A DNA stretch of 64,000 nt from JAWVFM01 sp963843315 (GTDB lineage: Bacteria > Actinomycetota > Thermoleophilia > Solirubrobacterales > 70-9). The stretch lies in NCBI GenBank assembly GCA_963843315.1, contig CAWJJU010000005.1, forward strand, positions 1 to 64,000, given 5' to 3'. This document shows positions 46,401 through 55,112 of the stretch, piece after piece. The first letter of the stretch is position 1, and each line of letters begins with the position of its first letter. The notes under the pieces were generated by a model, which was not told where the DNA came from, did no database searches, and was given only the letters and a program-made list of their open reading frames with translations. Position numbers and translations under genes: made by a program.

Positions 46401-47579
46401 CTACCGGACCGGCGTGTAAGAAGAAATGTCGCCCTTCGAAAGGACGATCTGCCAAAGCTGAAGCCTGCGGGAGCGGAAGGATCCCGCCGAGGCCATCAAA
46501 TAATACTTCCACATGCGATAAAAGCGATCGCCATACGCCGGGCGCAGGCCCGGCCACGCCCGCTCGAAATTCTGCCACCATGCGATGACCGTCCGATCGT
46601 AATCCGGTCCGAAGTTGTGCCAGTCCTCGGCGACCCACAGGCCCTCCCAGGCCGTGGTCAATTGCGCCATGGAGGGAATCAGGCCGTTCGGGAAGATGTA
46701 CTTGTGAATCCAAGGATCGGTGTACGAATACGATTCATTGGAGCCGATGGTATGCAGTAAAAAGAGTCCCTCGTCCTTGAGGCGGCCGTGCGCCAGTTGC
46801 ATGAACTGGCGGTAGTTCTTGTGCCCGATGTGCTCGCATAGCCCGATGGACACGACACGATCGAAGCGGCTCGGTTTCCAGCGCAGCCTCGCGGTAGTCC
46901 TTTTGTTCGAAGCGCACCGGCAAGCCTTTGCAGAGATCCCGTCCGAACGCCACCTGTTCGCGGGAGATGTTGTAGCTGACCACGTGGCAGCCATACTCCT
47001 TGGCCGCAAAATGGGCGAATCCGCCGAACCCGCCGCCGAGTTCGAGCAGCGTCATGCCCGGCTTAAGCTGCAATTTGCGGCAAATCAGGTGCAGCTTGTT
47101 CTCCTGAGCCTGATCGAGAGTGGCCGCGTCTTTCCAGTAGGCGCAGGTGTACTGCATCCGGCGATCCAGCATGGCCTGATACAGCTCGATTGCCGAGGTC
47201 ATAATGCGCTTGCGCCACTTGTTTCGCGCGCTGCATGGTTTGCAGATTCAGCACTCGCGTCTTCAATACCAGCAGGGCCGTCTTCAGATCGTGAACGTGG
47301 CTCGCCAGGTCGGCCCGCCGGAATCTGGTGAAGAATTCGTCCAGAGCGGGAACGTCCCACCAGCCATCCATATAGGATTCGCCCACACCGATGCTGCCTT
47401 CGCCCAGTGCCCGATCGAAGAACCGTGCGTCGTGAATCTGAATGTCCCAAGGCTGCGGGCCCATTCACGCCGATACCGGCATACGCCAAAAGTCTCAGTG
47501 ACCTTTCGCGCGGCCGCCGAATCACTCCACACTCTCTGTTTTTCAGAATTTCGAGACTGGGACTCTTGCCAACCCTCAA
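46401..47579 (-). CDS. Cyclopropane/methyl fatty-acid synthase-type SAM methyltransferase, frameshifted
   Basis: The N-domain is QPWDIQIHDARFFDRALGEG, SIGVGESYMDGWWDVPALDE. Frame changes near 47200 and 46890 join it to ELYQAMLDRRMQYTCAYWKD, LKPGMTLLELGGGFGGFAHF (SAM motif I), and VSIGLCEHIGHKNYRQFMQL (catalytic region), AEDWHNFGPDYDRTVIAWWQ and FYRMWKYYLMASAGSFRSRR. These are the CFA synthase family landmarks. The N-terminal start is uncertain: 47579 gives LRLLAYAGIGVNGP in front of the conserved part. It adds a methylene or methyl carbon from SAM to an unsaturated phospholipid chain. With the FAD oxidoreductase downstream, 10-methyl fatty acid synthesis is plausible. Confidence 0.85.
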
Positions 47580-47650
47580 AAGTACTAGTCTTGTTCATCA
47601 TCTGCTTGCCGAACGCCTCCCTTTATTAGATGCCCTCCGGGACAATTAGT

Positions 47651-47668
47651 ATATTCCAATTGGAATAT
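47651..47668. promoter_or_regulatory. Perfect 18-bp palindrome upstream of the lipid operon
   Basis: ATATTCCAATTGGAATAT is fully self-complementary and lies about 70-190 bases upstream of the possible starts of the CFA-type gene. It is A/T-rich in a GC-rich setting. Most likely an operator for a dimeric regulator controlling the operon; the regulator is not in view. Confidence 0.6.
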
Positions 47669-47711
47669 TATTTTGGGGTTAGGGAAGACCCTTGACTCTG
47701 GGCTCAGCAGG

Positions 47712-48345
47712 CTAAATCTTGAACGATTCGAGGGTCTCGGGAGCGAATAGCTCCTTGGGTGTCAGCAGCCGTTTCGCCAGCCCCTGCTCATAGGAATATC
47801 GCAGGAACGTGCTCAGCGTATTCTCGTTGGGCTGGAACCCATAGGGCCAGAAATCCTTGCCCATGACGGCTTCGGTTTCGGCCACGTGATCGCAGAACCC
47901 ACGGCAGCATTACCTTAGCCCGGCCGTCTCGTGCAGGTTCGCATAGGCCTCCCGCTGCGACAACACAAAGGCTTTGTGCAGCGACTGCGCGATCCAGGGA
48001 TTTGCCTGTACACATCGCGCCGGATGACGACCGTATGCATGATGGGAAAGATCTTGGTTTTGCGGTAATACTCGCGCTCCACCGCGCCGTAATTTTCGAA
48101 CAGCCGGCGCACTTTGCCGGTTCCATCTCCAAAAGTGGAAGGCGCGCGCGCCGTGTACATCGCGTCGAGCTCCCCGCTTGCGATCATTTGCGAAAGCGTC
48201 TTGGTGTCCGGAATCGGTTCGACACGTATGGCAGGCGGAAGCGACAATGCGATTTTTTCGGTTCGGCCCGGTTCTTCCTCGCCGCCGGTGAAGTACGGCG
48301 TGCTGGCCACCGGGATGTTGTACTCGTCGCTCAGCATCTCCAAGA
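47712..48345 (-). CDS. ABC-type substrate-binding/4,5-dihydroxyphthalate decarboxylase-like protein, 5'-truncated at the joint
   Basis: The visible part starts EMLSDEYNIPVASTPYFTGG and continues PDTKTLSQMIASGELDAMYT, FENYGAVEREYYRKTKIFPI and MHTVVIRRDVYR. It then shifts frame (near 48000) to NPWIAQSLHKAFVLSQREAY, and near 47900 to AVMGKDFWPYGFQPNENTLS, ending APETLESFKI at 47712. This is the C-terminal two thirds of the periplasmic-binding-like family that includes 4,5-dihydroxyphthalate decarboxylase. A stop (TAA at 48347-48349) and unrelated sequence lie immediately upstream, where the N-terminal third should be. Truncation coincides with the composition change. Confidence 0.7.
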
Positions 48346-48352
48346 CTTACCG
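48340..48352. other. Probable chimeric assembly joint
   Basis: To the left the sequence is acidobacterial; to the right it is actinobacterial and richer in GC. Two unrelated minus-strand proteins, both interrupted, meet here in different frames. No repeat, IS end or att-like sequence is visible at the joint. Confidence 0.75.
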
Positions 48353-48884
48353 ATGAAGTCGGGAGTGCTCCAAGAGCCCGTGATATCGGCGCCGGCGGCA
48401 TCGGTGATCGTGTCCGGCGGAGACGCCAAGACCAAGCGCAAGGGCTGCTCGGACGCGTAGTGCAACGCCAACGCAAGAAGGTGACGATATGGGTTGACGA
48501 CGCGACGGAACGACGCCTGTCGGCCTTCGTCACGTTTGTCCGTCGCCTCGGCTTTCGCGGTCCCTTCGGCCTTCGCAAGCCACGGGATGGCGGCGCCGAC
48601 AGTGACGCCAGTGCCGATGGTCGTCGACGCCGAGATCGAGTCAGAGAGTGTTACAGATGTGCCTTCGAAATCTGGGCGAGCACCGCGTCGTAGAACGCCT
48701 CGACCTGCTTTTCATCGATGAACAGCGGGGCGTCAAGGAGCCAGCCGATCGAACTCGGGAGATCGTCCAAGCCGCGCTCATCCGTCGCGGCCTCCACCGA
48801 CCGCACCAACTCGGCCGCTCTCGCGACCGCGGCGCTTGTAACACGCTCCTTGAGCTTGGCCCAGATGCCCACGCGCTCGACCAT
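48347..48884 (-). CDS. Hypothetical protein, truncated at the joint, frameshifted
   Basis: It starts MVERVGIWAKLKERVTSAAV from the ATG at 48884, through DDLPSSIGWLLDAPLFIDEK and VEAFYDAVLAQ. The literal frame stops at 48651, but a one-base change near 48665 continues as FEGTSVTLSDSISASTTIGT, GVTVGAAIPWLAKAEG, NPYRHLLALALHYASEQPLR, LVLASPPDTITDAAGADITG and SWSTPDFIGK, right up to the joint. No start codon exists for that second part alone, which supports a single gene. I do not recognise the family. About 180 residues are present and the C-terminus is missing. Confidence 0.5.
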
Positions 48885-48909
48885 ACCGATGGCCGCCGAC
48901 TCTTAGCCG

Positions 48910-49203
48910 GTGCCGGTCGTGGTCCGACAGTCGGTGGCGGGTACGTACACGGATCTTCTCTTCAGGGAGGGCCGCGTCCCATGGGTGGTCGAACTGAAGG
49001 TCGCCACGCAGGGGCAAGGGAAGTACTACCGCCACGCCATCGGACAGGCTGCGCTCTACCAGGCATTCATCCGCGGAGCCCGGGAACTATGGCCGTGGTT
49101 CAAGGAGCACTCGCTCGACGCTCAGCAGTGTCGCGCCGGTATCGCCTTTCCCGCGGTGCAGGGAGTTCGCGCGAAGACGTTCTCGGACGGATCTCAGAAG
49201 CCT
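48910..49203 (+). CDS. Hypothetical protein with restriction-nuclease-like E-x-K strand, probably fragmentary
   Basis: Readable part: VRQSVAGTYTDLLFREGRVP, WVVELKVATQGQGKYYRHAI, GQAALYQAFIRGARELWPWF, ending near CRAGIAFP. The D...VELKV pattern followed by a Gln/Tyr helix recalls PD-(D/E)XK nucleases. An in-frame stop sits at 48904 and no ribosome-binding site precedes the GTG at 48910. After about 49150 the frame looks non-coding; candidate continuations (VAVFELPQEPAATR near 49225-49265) are in another frame. It is divergent from the gene at 48884. Low certainty on both ends. Confidence 0.4.
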
Positions 49204-50233
49204 CGCGAGCGCGCTCACTGTCGCGGTGTTCGAACTCCCGCAGGAGCCGGCAGCTACCCGGGCAAGTGCACCACGACAACCAGGCGTATGAGGACCAGCA
49301 AGGGGCCAAGAACGAGGCGTGCCTCGCCGCTAGGCGGTGCGACTGCAATTGACCAAGGCCGGGCACCGCTCGCGGCGACGAGCGACTGGCCCCGCGCCGG
49401 GAGTTCAGCCGGCCCGGTGGACGCGCGCTCCCCGGCTGCAGCCGGGTGCGCCGCGGGCCGCTACTTCATTTTGGCTCGGTTGCGACGACGCGCATCAGTA
49501 AGCGGTCTCACCGGCGCGCGTATCCGCGCCGGAACCCGCCAGCCAGCCCGTCCTGAGTCCTCAGACTCCGCGGGAGTCCTGAGTTTCCGCCGCGAGGCCT
49601 CGGACGGCGGATCCGTGCTCGTCGGACCGGCGTTGGAGCAGGCTCACTCCTCCCCCTGGTCGTCTTGCCACTCCGTCCACTCGCGCTCGTCCGGGTCCAC
49701 TCTGGCTCCGTCCGCGTGCTTGCGGTGTCTCGTGAAGACTCCCCGCGGCTCGTCGGCCCGGTACATGGCGGGTCTGCGCGCCAGCTGTACCGCGTGTGCG
49801 GCGCTCGCCGCTGAAGCAGTCGACGCCGTGCGCACGCGACACGATATGTAGGCATGCATCCAGGTTCGCGGCTGGAACCGTCCGCAGTGGCGCACTGCCG
49901 GTTCACGAGACGGGCTGGTGGGTATCGGCGGCGCCACTGGAGGCCAGGATTGCCGAAGCCACGTGGACACGGGAGCGTTGTGTCGGTGCGCGCCACACGG
50001 GCACGGTGCGGGTCGCTCTGGTGTCGGCAGAGCCTCTCCGCTCAGCCCGTCCGAGACGATCCGGCGGCCGAGCAAGCGATGGCCTACGAGCCCAGCGTCG
50101 TCCCGCCATACACGTGACGGGCGGGCGGCTCGACACGGTGAGTGCCGAGCCTCCCGGCGGGTCGTGTGTCAGCGATCTGACAACGGTTGAAGCGATGGGG
50201 GCCAAAAACGTCGCCTCGCCCTCTAGTGGTGAC
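49204..50233. other. Poorly coding stretch before the sigma-factor gene
   Basis: High-GC sequence with long open frames in several phases, none with familiar content. The only candidate I would keep is a very small minus-strand ORF (49644-49766). The sigma gene frame is open from 49796, but conserved sequence begins only at about 50234. Confidence 0.4.
49644..49766 (-). CDS. Possible 40-residue acidic-tailed small protein
   Basis: MYRADEPRGVFTRHRKHADG followed by an acidic, Trp-containing end (DEREWTEWQDDQGEE). Amino-acid make-up looks protein-like, unlike the surrounding frames. The frame is open further upstream. No homologue recognised and no clear ribosome-binding site. Confidence 0.25.
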   Translation of the reverse strand: MYRADEPRGVFTRHRKHADGARVDPDEREWTEWQDDQGEE

Positions 50234-51590
50234 ATGGCGACCGACGTTGGCGCTCCGCCGGGCACCGAGCGAACCCGAGCACTGCTCGCGGAGATCGCGG
50301 GCGGCCGGCGTGGCGCCCAGCTGCGAGGGCAGGTCGCCGCGGCGAAGCGCGGCGCGACACGCGAGCAGATCGAGGAGGCCTTTCAGGAGGCGTGCCTGAA
50401 AGCCGGCCGGTCGTGCCGCGGGCAGACGATGGGCGAGGTCTACAAGTGGCTTTTGAAGACGACCGACTCGACGGTCGACGACATGCGCGATCGCCTCAAG
50501 CGAGAGGTCCTCGTCGACCCCTCCGCCAAGGAGTTTCAGACCGTCGACCCATCGCTGGCGCCGCCGGATGAGGTGCTGATCAAGCGCGAGGAACGAGCCG
50601 AGCTGGACGAGCTCACGTCCGCGATCCTCGAGCGCCTCGACGAGCGCGAGCGCAAGGTCGCGGTGCTCCACAGCCACGGGCTCGCCCGCAATGAGATCGC
50701 CCGGCACCTGGGGATCACTGCTCGCATCGTCAAGCGCGACGTCGAGGGAATCCTGGCCACCGGCCGCGAGCAACTGACCAGGGTCGTCGGCAGCGGATGT
50801 CCGGACGGGCACAAGCTCGTGTCGCGCTACGCGTTCGGCCTCGCGGCCGGGCGCGAGGCGCGGCGAGCACAGCTTCACCTCGCCACCTGCGCGCGCTGCG
50901 GCGCCATGTACGAGCGCCTGGATCTGTGGCGCACACGCGTCGCCGCGCTCGTGCCGATGCCACCTGCGGTAGAGGGGCAGACGCACATCGCTGAGCGCGT
51001 CCTGCATGTAGGAGGCGACATCGTGGCGTCGCGTCCTGCGCAAGCCCGGCCCGCGGGACTGCGCCAACAGGTTGCCGGAGCGGTGGCGCATGTGCGCGAG
51101 CAGGCCAGTGCGGCCTACTACCGCGCGGTCGACCCGTCACCGCTGGTCGGCGTGCGGCCCGGCGCGGTCGCGGCGGCGGTCGCCGGTTGTCTTGCCGTGG
51201 GCGGCGGTGCGACGTACTGCGTGCAGCAGAGCGCCGACCCGGTCACCGTCTTCACCGGGCTCGCCGGGACGGTGCACCACGAGCACAAGCCCAAGCCACA
51301 TATCAGGCGCGCGCGTGCCGCCCAGGCGCCGCCGACGCCGGCCGTGACACCAACCGTCACCGCCGCACCCCCGACGCCCGTCACGTCGACGCCGACGGTC
51401 GCAGACGACGACCGCGCAGGCGACGGCTGCGACCGCGACGACATCCGCGCCGCCGCCGGCGCCGGAGGACCAGTTCGAGCCCACGTCACCGGGCACCACC
51501 AGCCAGCCGCCTGCGCAGACAAGCACGTCGAAGCCCAAGCAGCCGGCGCCGGCGCCTGCCGGTGGCCCGGGGGAGTTCGACGGACCATGA
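50234..51590 (+). CDS. ECF-like sigma factor fused to zinc anti-sigma domain, membrane helix and extracytoplasmic Pro/Thr tail
   Basis: Residues about 10-95 look like a divergent sigma region 2 (REQIEEAFQEACLKAGRS, GEVYKWLLKTTDSTVDDMRD). Residues about 122-185 are region 4 with its helix-turn-helix (LDELTSAILERLDERERKVA, SHGLARNEIARHLGITARIV). A zf-HC2 anti-sigma motif follows: C189...H215-x3-C219-x2-C222 (HLATCARC). One hydrophobic segment (about 308-327, GAVAAAVAGCLAVGGGATYC) and a Thr/Pro-rich tail complete it. The literal frame runs to 51664; a one-base change near 51420 gives a uniform tail ending GGPGEFDGP at 51590, just before the next gene. The start may instead be 50195. It should sense an envelope signal within one chain. 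Confidence 0.8.
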
Positions 51591-51615
51591 GTCGCGACCA
51601 GAGAGGAGACAGAGC

Positions 51616-53202
51616 ATGCATAGGCCCGCTGCCGTCCGTGTCATCGCCGCCGCGGGGGTGCTGAGCGTGCTCCTCGCCGCGCTGGCCGCGAGCTCCGCGT
51701 GGGCGGGTCAGTTCACGGTCGCGAGCTGTCAGGCCGACCAGCTGAACTTCAGCACCACGGCCTTCGCTGACTTTGCGACACGGGGAATGAAGATCGTTCG
51801 CGCGTGCAACCCTGAGGGGCCCGGGCTGCGCGGCCTGATCACGGCGAACGTCGTGCAGGCGGGAAGTGTGCCGCGCGGTGCGGCGTCGATCGCGACGATC
51901 AACGCGCCGGTTGGCACGACGTTGACGACGCTGCGTTGGGCGGGGACGGCGCGGCGACGCGACTGCCGCTACGCGTTGCAGATCTATGCCGACGTTCCGG
52001 GCGGCGCGCCGATCCCGATCAAGAACATCCGCGCCAACCAGCGCTGCTCGCCGGGTACCCGCGCGCAGGCGGCGGGCTACCGGGCGCGAACGTTCGACGT
52101 GCGCGGCGCGACGCGCATCGTGCAGCGCGTGATCTGTCAGGGCGCCCCTGGACACGACGCGTGCTCGGCGCGCGCCGCCAACTACATCCGCACCTACCAG
52201 GCCCAGGTCGGCATCGCGGACGGGCAGCCGCCCGCGACCGCTATCACCGCGGATACGCCACTGGCCTCGGGCGCATGGGTCAGCGGCACCCAACCGCTTG
52301 ACTACGACGCCCAGGACAACGTCGGGGTGCGTGGCGCGGAGGCCCTAGTCGGCAACGTGGACGGCGGATCTGACCAGCGTTCTTGCTCGATGGCGAGCCC
52401 GAACGGGGCGTTCGCCAACCCCGTCCCGTGCCCGAACGGCGCAGGGCAGATCACCGTCGACACCCGCAATCTGCCCGAGGGCACGCAGCAGCTTGTCGTC
52501 CAGGCGCAGGACCCGGCGGGGAATCTCGGGACGTCGGCTCCCGTCGCTGCTCACATCGATAACACGCCCCCGACCCGGGTGGACGTGGCGGCCGACGGCG
52601 GCGGAGAGTGGCGCAACCAGAACAACTTCACGCTGTCGTGGTCGAACCCCAGCGAAACGGATCGCGCGCCGATCATCGCCGCGATCGACAAGCTGTGCCC
52701 GGCCGCCGGAGGCGGCGGCTGCAGTCAGGGCGAGCAGGGCGGCGAGGGCATCGCAAGCCTGCCCGTCCAGGTCCCGGCGCCCGGCGAATGGACGGTCTCG
52801 CTTTACCTCAGGGATGGGGCCGGCAATCAGGACCCCAACGCGGGGTCGGTCCCGGTGACGCTGCGCTATGACCCCGACCCGCCGCAGCTTGGCTTTGAGC
52901 AGTCGCCAGCGTCCGATCCGACCCTCATCTCCGTGCAGGTCAGCGATAAGACCTCGGGGCTGGCTGACGGGCGGATCGAGATCAGCCCCGCAGGGTCAGA
53001 CACCTGGCGCACGCTTGACACGCAGAAGGACGGCAGTCGGCTGGTGGCGCGGATCGACGAGCCGCGACCGCCCAGGCAGGCCGAGACCGATTACCCGGTC
53101 GACGCTGTCCCGATCGGGCACGGCGGCTTCCTGATCGCCGACTTCTTCAATCGACCGCATCCGCGTGGTCCGCTGAGCAGCGACCGCGCCCGCCGGGCTT
53201 AG
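51616..53202 (+). CDS. Secreted Ig-like repeat protein, C-terminus altered
   Basis: Starts at the ATG at 51616 after GAGAGGAG, 25 bases behind the sigma-fusion gene, so probably in its operon. The signal peptide is PAAVRVIAAAGVLSVLLAAL ending near SSAWAG. The N-terminal domain contains paired Cys (SCQADQ, RACNPEG, QRCSPG, ICQGAPGHDAC). Bacterial Ig-like modules follow (LDYDAQDNVGVRGAEALVG, QLVVQAQDPAGNLGTSAPVA, VSLYLRDGAGNQDPNAGSVP). After about 53050 the sequence changes to TDYPVDAVPIGHGGFLIADF, which resembles an NHL repeat rather than an Ig module. Substrate or partner unknown. Confidence 0.7.
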   Translation: MHRPAAVRVIAAAGVLSVLLAALAASSAWAGQFTVASCQADQLNFSTTAFADFATRGMKIVRACNPEGPGLRGLITANVVQAGSVPRGAASIATINAPVGTTLTTLRWAGTARRRDCRYALQIYADVPGGAPIPIKNIRANQRCSPGTRAQAAGYRARTFDVRGATRIVQRVICQGAPGHDACSARAANYIRTYQAQVGIADGQPPATAITADTPLASGAWVSGTQPLDYDAQDNVGVRGAEALVGNVDGGSDQRSCSMASPNGAFANPVPCPNGAGQITVDTRNLPEGTQQLVVQAQDPAGNLGTSAPVAAHIDNTPPTRVDVAADGGGEWRNQNNFTLSWSNPSETDRAPIIAAIDKLCPAAGGGGCSQGEQGGEGIASLPVQVPAPGEWTVSLYLRDGAGNQDPNAGSVPVTLRYDPDPPQLGFEQSPASDPTLISVQVSDKTSGLADGRIEISPAGSDTWRTLDTQKDGSRLVARIDEPRPPRQAETDYPVDAVPIGHGGFLIADFFNRPHPRGPLSSDRARRA

Positions 53203-53310
53203 CGCCGCTCGTTTCCCCGCTCGTAGTTGCCCGTCGCCCGAGCCATCAGCTCCTGGCGACCGGCTTCGCCGGTGGTAGCGGTTGTCGGGGGTGTCTCTCC
53301 GCAGGCTGGA

Positions 53311-53353
53311 TGCCGGAGGAGGGACTCGAACCCCCGACACGCGGACCATGATC
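53311..53353 (-). repeat. tRNA-Met 3'-half copy A (att-like)
   Basis: Bases 53311-53344 match the last 34 bases of the tRNA-Met at 55709 exactly (TGCCGGAGGAGGGACTCGAA...CACGCGG on the plus strand). The match continues imperfectly through the anticodon. The 5' half of the tRNA is absent. Confidence 0.85.
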
Positions 53354-53377
53354 GCGCCTCCCGGCGGCCGTGATTTC

Positions 53378-53940
53378 TTAGCCGGGCTGAGTCGACTGCA
53401 CCGTGAACCACAGATATGGCCCGCGGGATCGCCGAGGGCGGCAGAGAGATCGAGTACGGCGAGCCGGCCAGAGTAGGAGCTGACCTCGATCGCCGCCGGG
53501 AAGATTCCGGAGTCGGCAAAAATCGAGAGCTGTGGTGGCGGCGTGGCCGTGCCGTGAGGGCCGGCGGTCGCGGACGTGCTGTTGTTGAACCCTTCGTACG
53601 TCAGGCGCTCTGGCGAGTTGGTGGTGTTCTTCCAGTTGAGCGCTGTGCTCACCAAACCCGGTGAGATCTGGCACTCGCCGACCTCTACGGAGAGGGTGCC
53701 GACGCCCGGGACTCGCATGAGCGTGAAGGCGTTCCCGTTGTTGCTGGGGATGTCAACCTGGCGCTGGACGAGCCGTCCCGGCCCCCGCACGAAGGGGTTC
53801 GCGAGATCCGCGTCCCTTACCTGTCCGTTCACGATGTTCTTCGACTTCACGCTGTTCTTCGGCAGATGAAATGCGGCGTATGCGCCTCCGCCAAGCGCGA
53901 CGAACAGGGCCACGGTCGCGATGACGTTCGCGTAGGTCAT
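53378..53940 (-). CDS. LPKNSV-leader exported protein 1, frameshifted end
   Basis: Starts at the ATG at 53940: TYANVIATVALFVALGGGAY then AAFHLPKNSVKSKNIVNGQV. A membrane segment or signal anchor covers about residues 3-22. The C-terminal half (VDIPSNNGNAFTLMRVPGVG, VEVGECQISPGLVSTALNWK, IFADSGIFPAAIEVSSYSGR) is beta-rich with no named fold. Read literally the frame runs through tRNA copy A to 52996. A one-base change near 53410 gives the tidy ending YLWFTVQSTQPG at 53378, which I prefer. The same N-terminus occurs in the gene at 55113. Such proteins are numerous in Thermoleophilia and have no known function. Confidence 0.65.
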
Positions 53941-54258
53941 CTTGGTTTGTGCTCGCCTCAAGATTGGCTCGCTCCCTCGGGTGATCATGGCCGTGGCGGT
54001 CAACACTAGCGCGGTTGTCCTCGCCACTCCCAGGGCCAACGAGAGGTCCCGGCTTGGCTCCGCCCCGCCAGGCGGTCGGCGGCATATCGTGTCTGCGGGC
54101 ATCCCGGCCAAGTCAGCAGGATCTGCAGACGTCCTATCAGTTACTGCGGTGACCCACCCGAGTGACGGCCTCGAGGGCCGAGGGCAGAGCCACCCTCCAG
54201 GCCGGGCGTTGCCCCATCGTTACTCCGGCGACCCTCACAGCCGCGCGACCTGGAAAGC

Positions 54259-54283
54259 GAAAACCGGCCGTTGCGGGGCTTTC
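54259..54283 (-). terminator. Hairpin downstream of tRNA copy B, likely a displaced tRNA terminator
   Basis: On the minus strand GAAAGCC (54283-54277) pairs with GGTTTTC (54265-54259). It lies 6 bases after the tRNA-like 3' end of copy B, where a tRNA terminator would be. The intact tRNA at 55709 has no such hairpin after it. Confidence 0.5.
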
Positions 54284-54288
54284 CTGAG

Positions 54289-54323
54289 TGCCGGAGGAGG
54301 GACTGAACCCCCGACACGCGGAT
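54289..54323 (-). repeat. tRNA-Met 3'-half copy B (att-like)
   Basis: Matches the tRNA-Met 3' end (TGCCGGAGGAGGGACT-GAACC...CACGCGGATT) with one base missing in the T-loop. It diverges before the anticodon loop. The 5' half is absent. Confidence 0.8.
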
Positions 54324-54411
54324 TCCGATCGAGGACAGGCGGGGCTCTGGGAGGGTCTGCGGGCGGCTCTCAGGCACGGCAAGGTGACCTGAGTTCTGCT
54401 GAAAGTCCCAA

Positions 54412-54435
54412 GTTGGGTGCACGGTTGGGTGCACG
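54412..54435. repeat. Tandem 12-mer next to copy B
   Basis: GTTGGGTGCACG occurs twice without a gap (54412-54423, 54424-54435), about 90 bases from tRNA copy B. It could be an arm-type binding site for an integrase. That is a guess from position. Confidence 0.6.
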
Positions 54436-54442
54436 GAGGCGG

Positions 54443-54865
54443 GGTGGCCAGGAACTCGCGATCGGGATCGCGTTTTCCGCCCTCGCGGTCGTCAGCGAGC
54501 GCCGCGCGCGCGGTGCGCTCGAGCGCACCTTCGTGCTTCGGGCGTCCGCCGCACGACTCGGCGTGGACGAGATCGCGTCGATGAGCCGCGACGAACACCG
54601 CCAGGCCTTCCTGGCCTTCGTCGCCGGACTAATCGGCGACTTCGACCGCTACCTGGCGAGAGAGACGATCGATCCGCTTCGCGATGGGGCGAGCTACAAC
54701 CTGGCAGCGATGTGGCTCGACGAAGCGGAGTTCGCGGAACTCGCCCGCGAGTTGAACATCGTCCGGCAACCGCGCATCGCCAATCTGCCCAAGGCAGGAC
54801 GCACCCGACGGATCCTCGGAACCGTGCTCCTACCCGGGTCGTTTGAGCCGGGTGCGGGCAACTGA
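54443..54865 (+). pseudogene. C-terminal fragment of a helix-turn-helix (ArsR-like) regulator
   Basis: The readable portion is ELAIGIAFSALAVVSERRAR, RDEHRQAFLAFVAGLIGDFD, RYLARETIDPLRDGASYNLA, AMWLDEAEFAELARELNIVR, NLPKAGRTRRILGTVLLPG. It matches my recollection of the effector half of winged-helix regulators common in this lineage. The DNA-binding N-terminus is absent: upstream lie tRNA copy B and the 12-mer repeat, and no start codon with a ribosome-binding site is visible. Probably truncated by the events that made the att-like copies. Confidence 0.5.
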
Positions 54866-55112
54866 ACAGCTCGCCCCTGGTCTTTCGCGTGGTTGGCCGT
54901 CGGCCGCGCTGCTGCCCCCTTGGGGGCGCAAACAAATCAGGTGCCATCCCCAAAGATGTCTCGCGAGCGTCGACTTGCCCAGCGGCGCCGCGACCCAGCG
55001 CTTCACCGCGCCATCACCGCTCCAACCTCACGAAACCTGAGACGTGAGAGCTTCTGGCTTCGCGTGCAAGCAGAGATCGCGTGGCCGGGTTCTGCGGGGG
55101 TAGGATGGACCG

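Noticed and set aside
52996..53377. Extension of LPKNSV protein 1 through tRNA copy A
   Set aside because: The translated tail includes residues read from tRNA sequence and is out of character. A one-base correction gives a natural stop at 53378.
53311..54323. Extra tRNA genes at copies A and B
   Set aside because: Only the 3' half is present; there is no D-arm, 5' acceptor strand or full anticodon stem.
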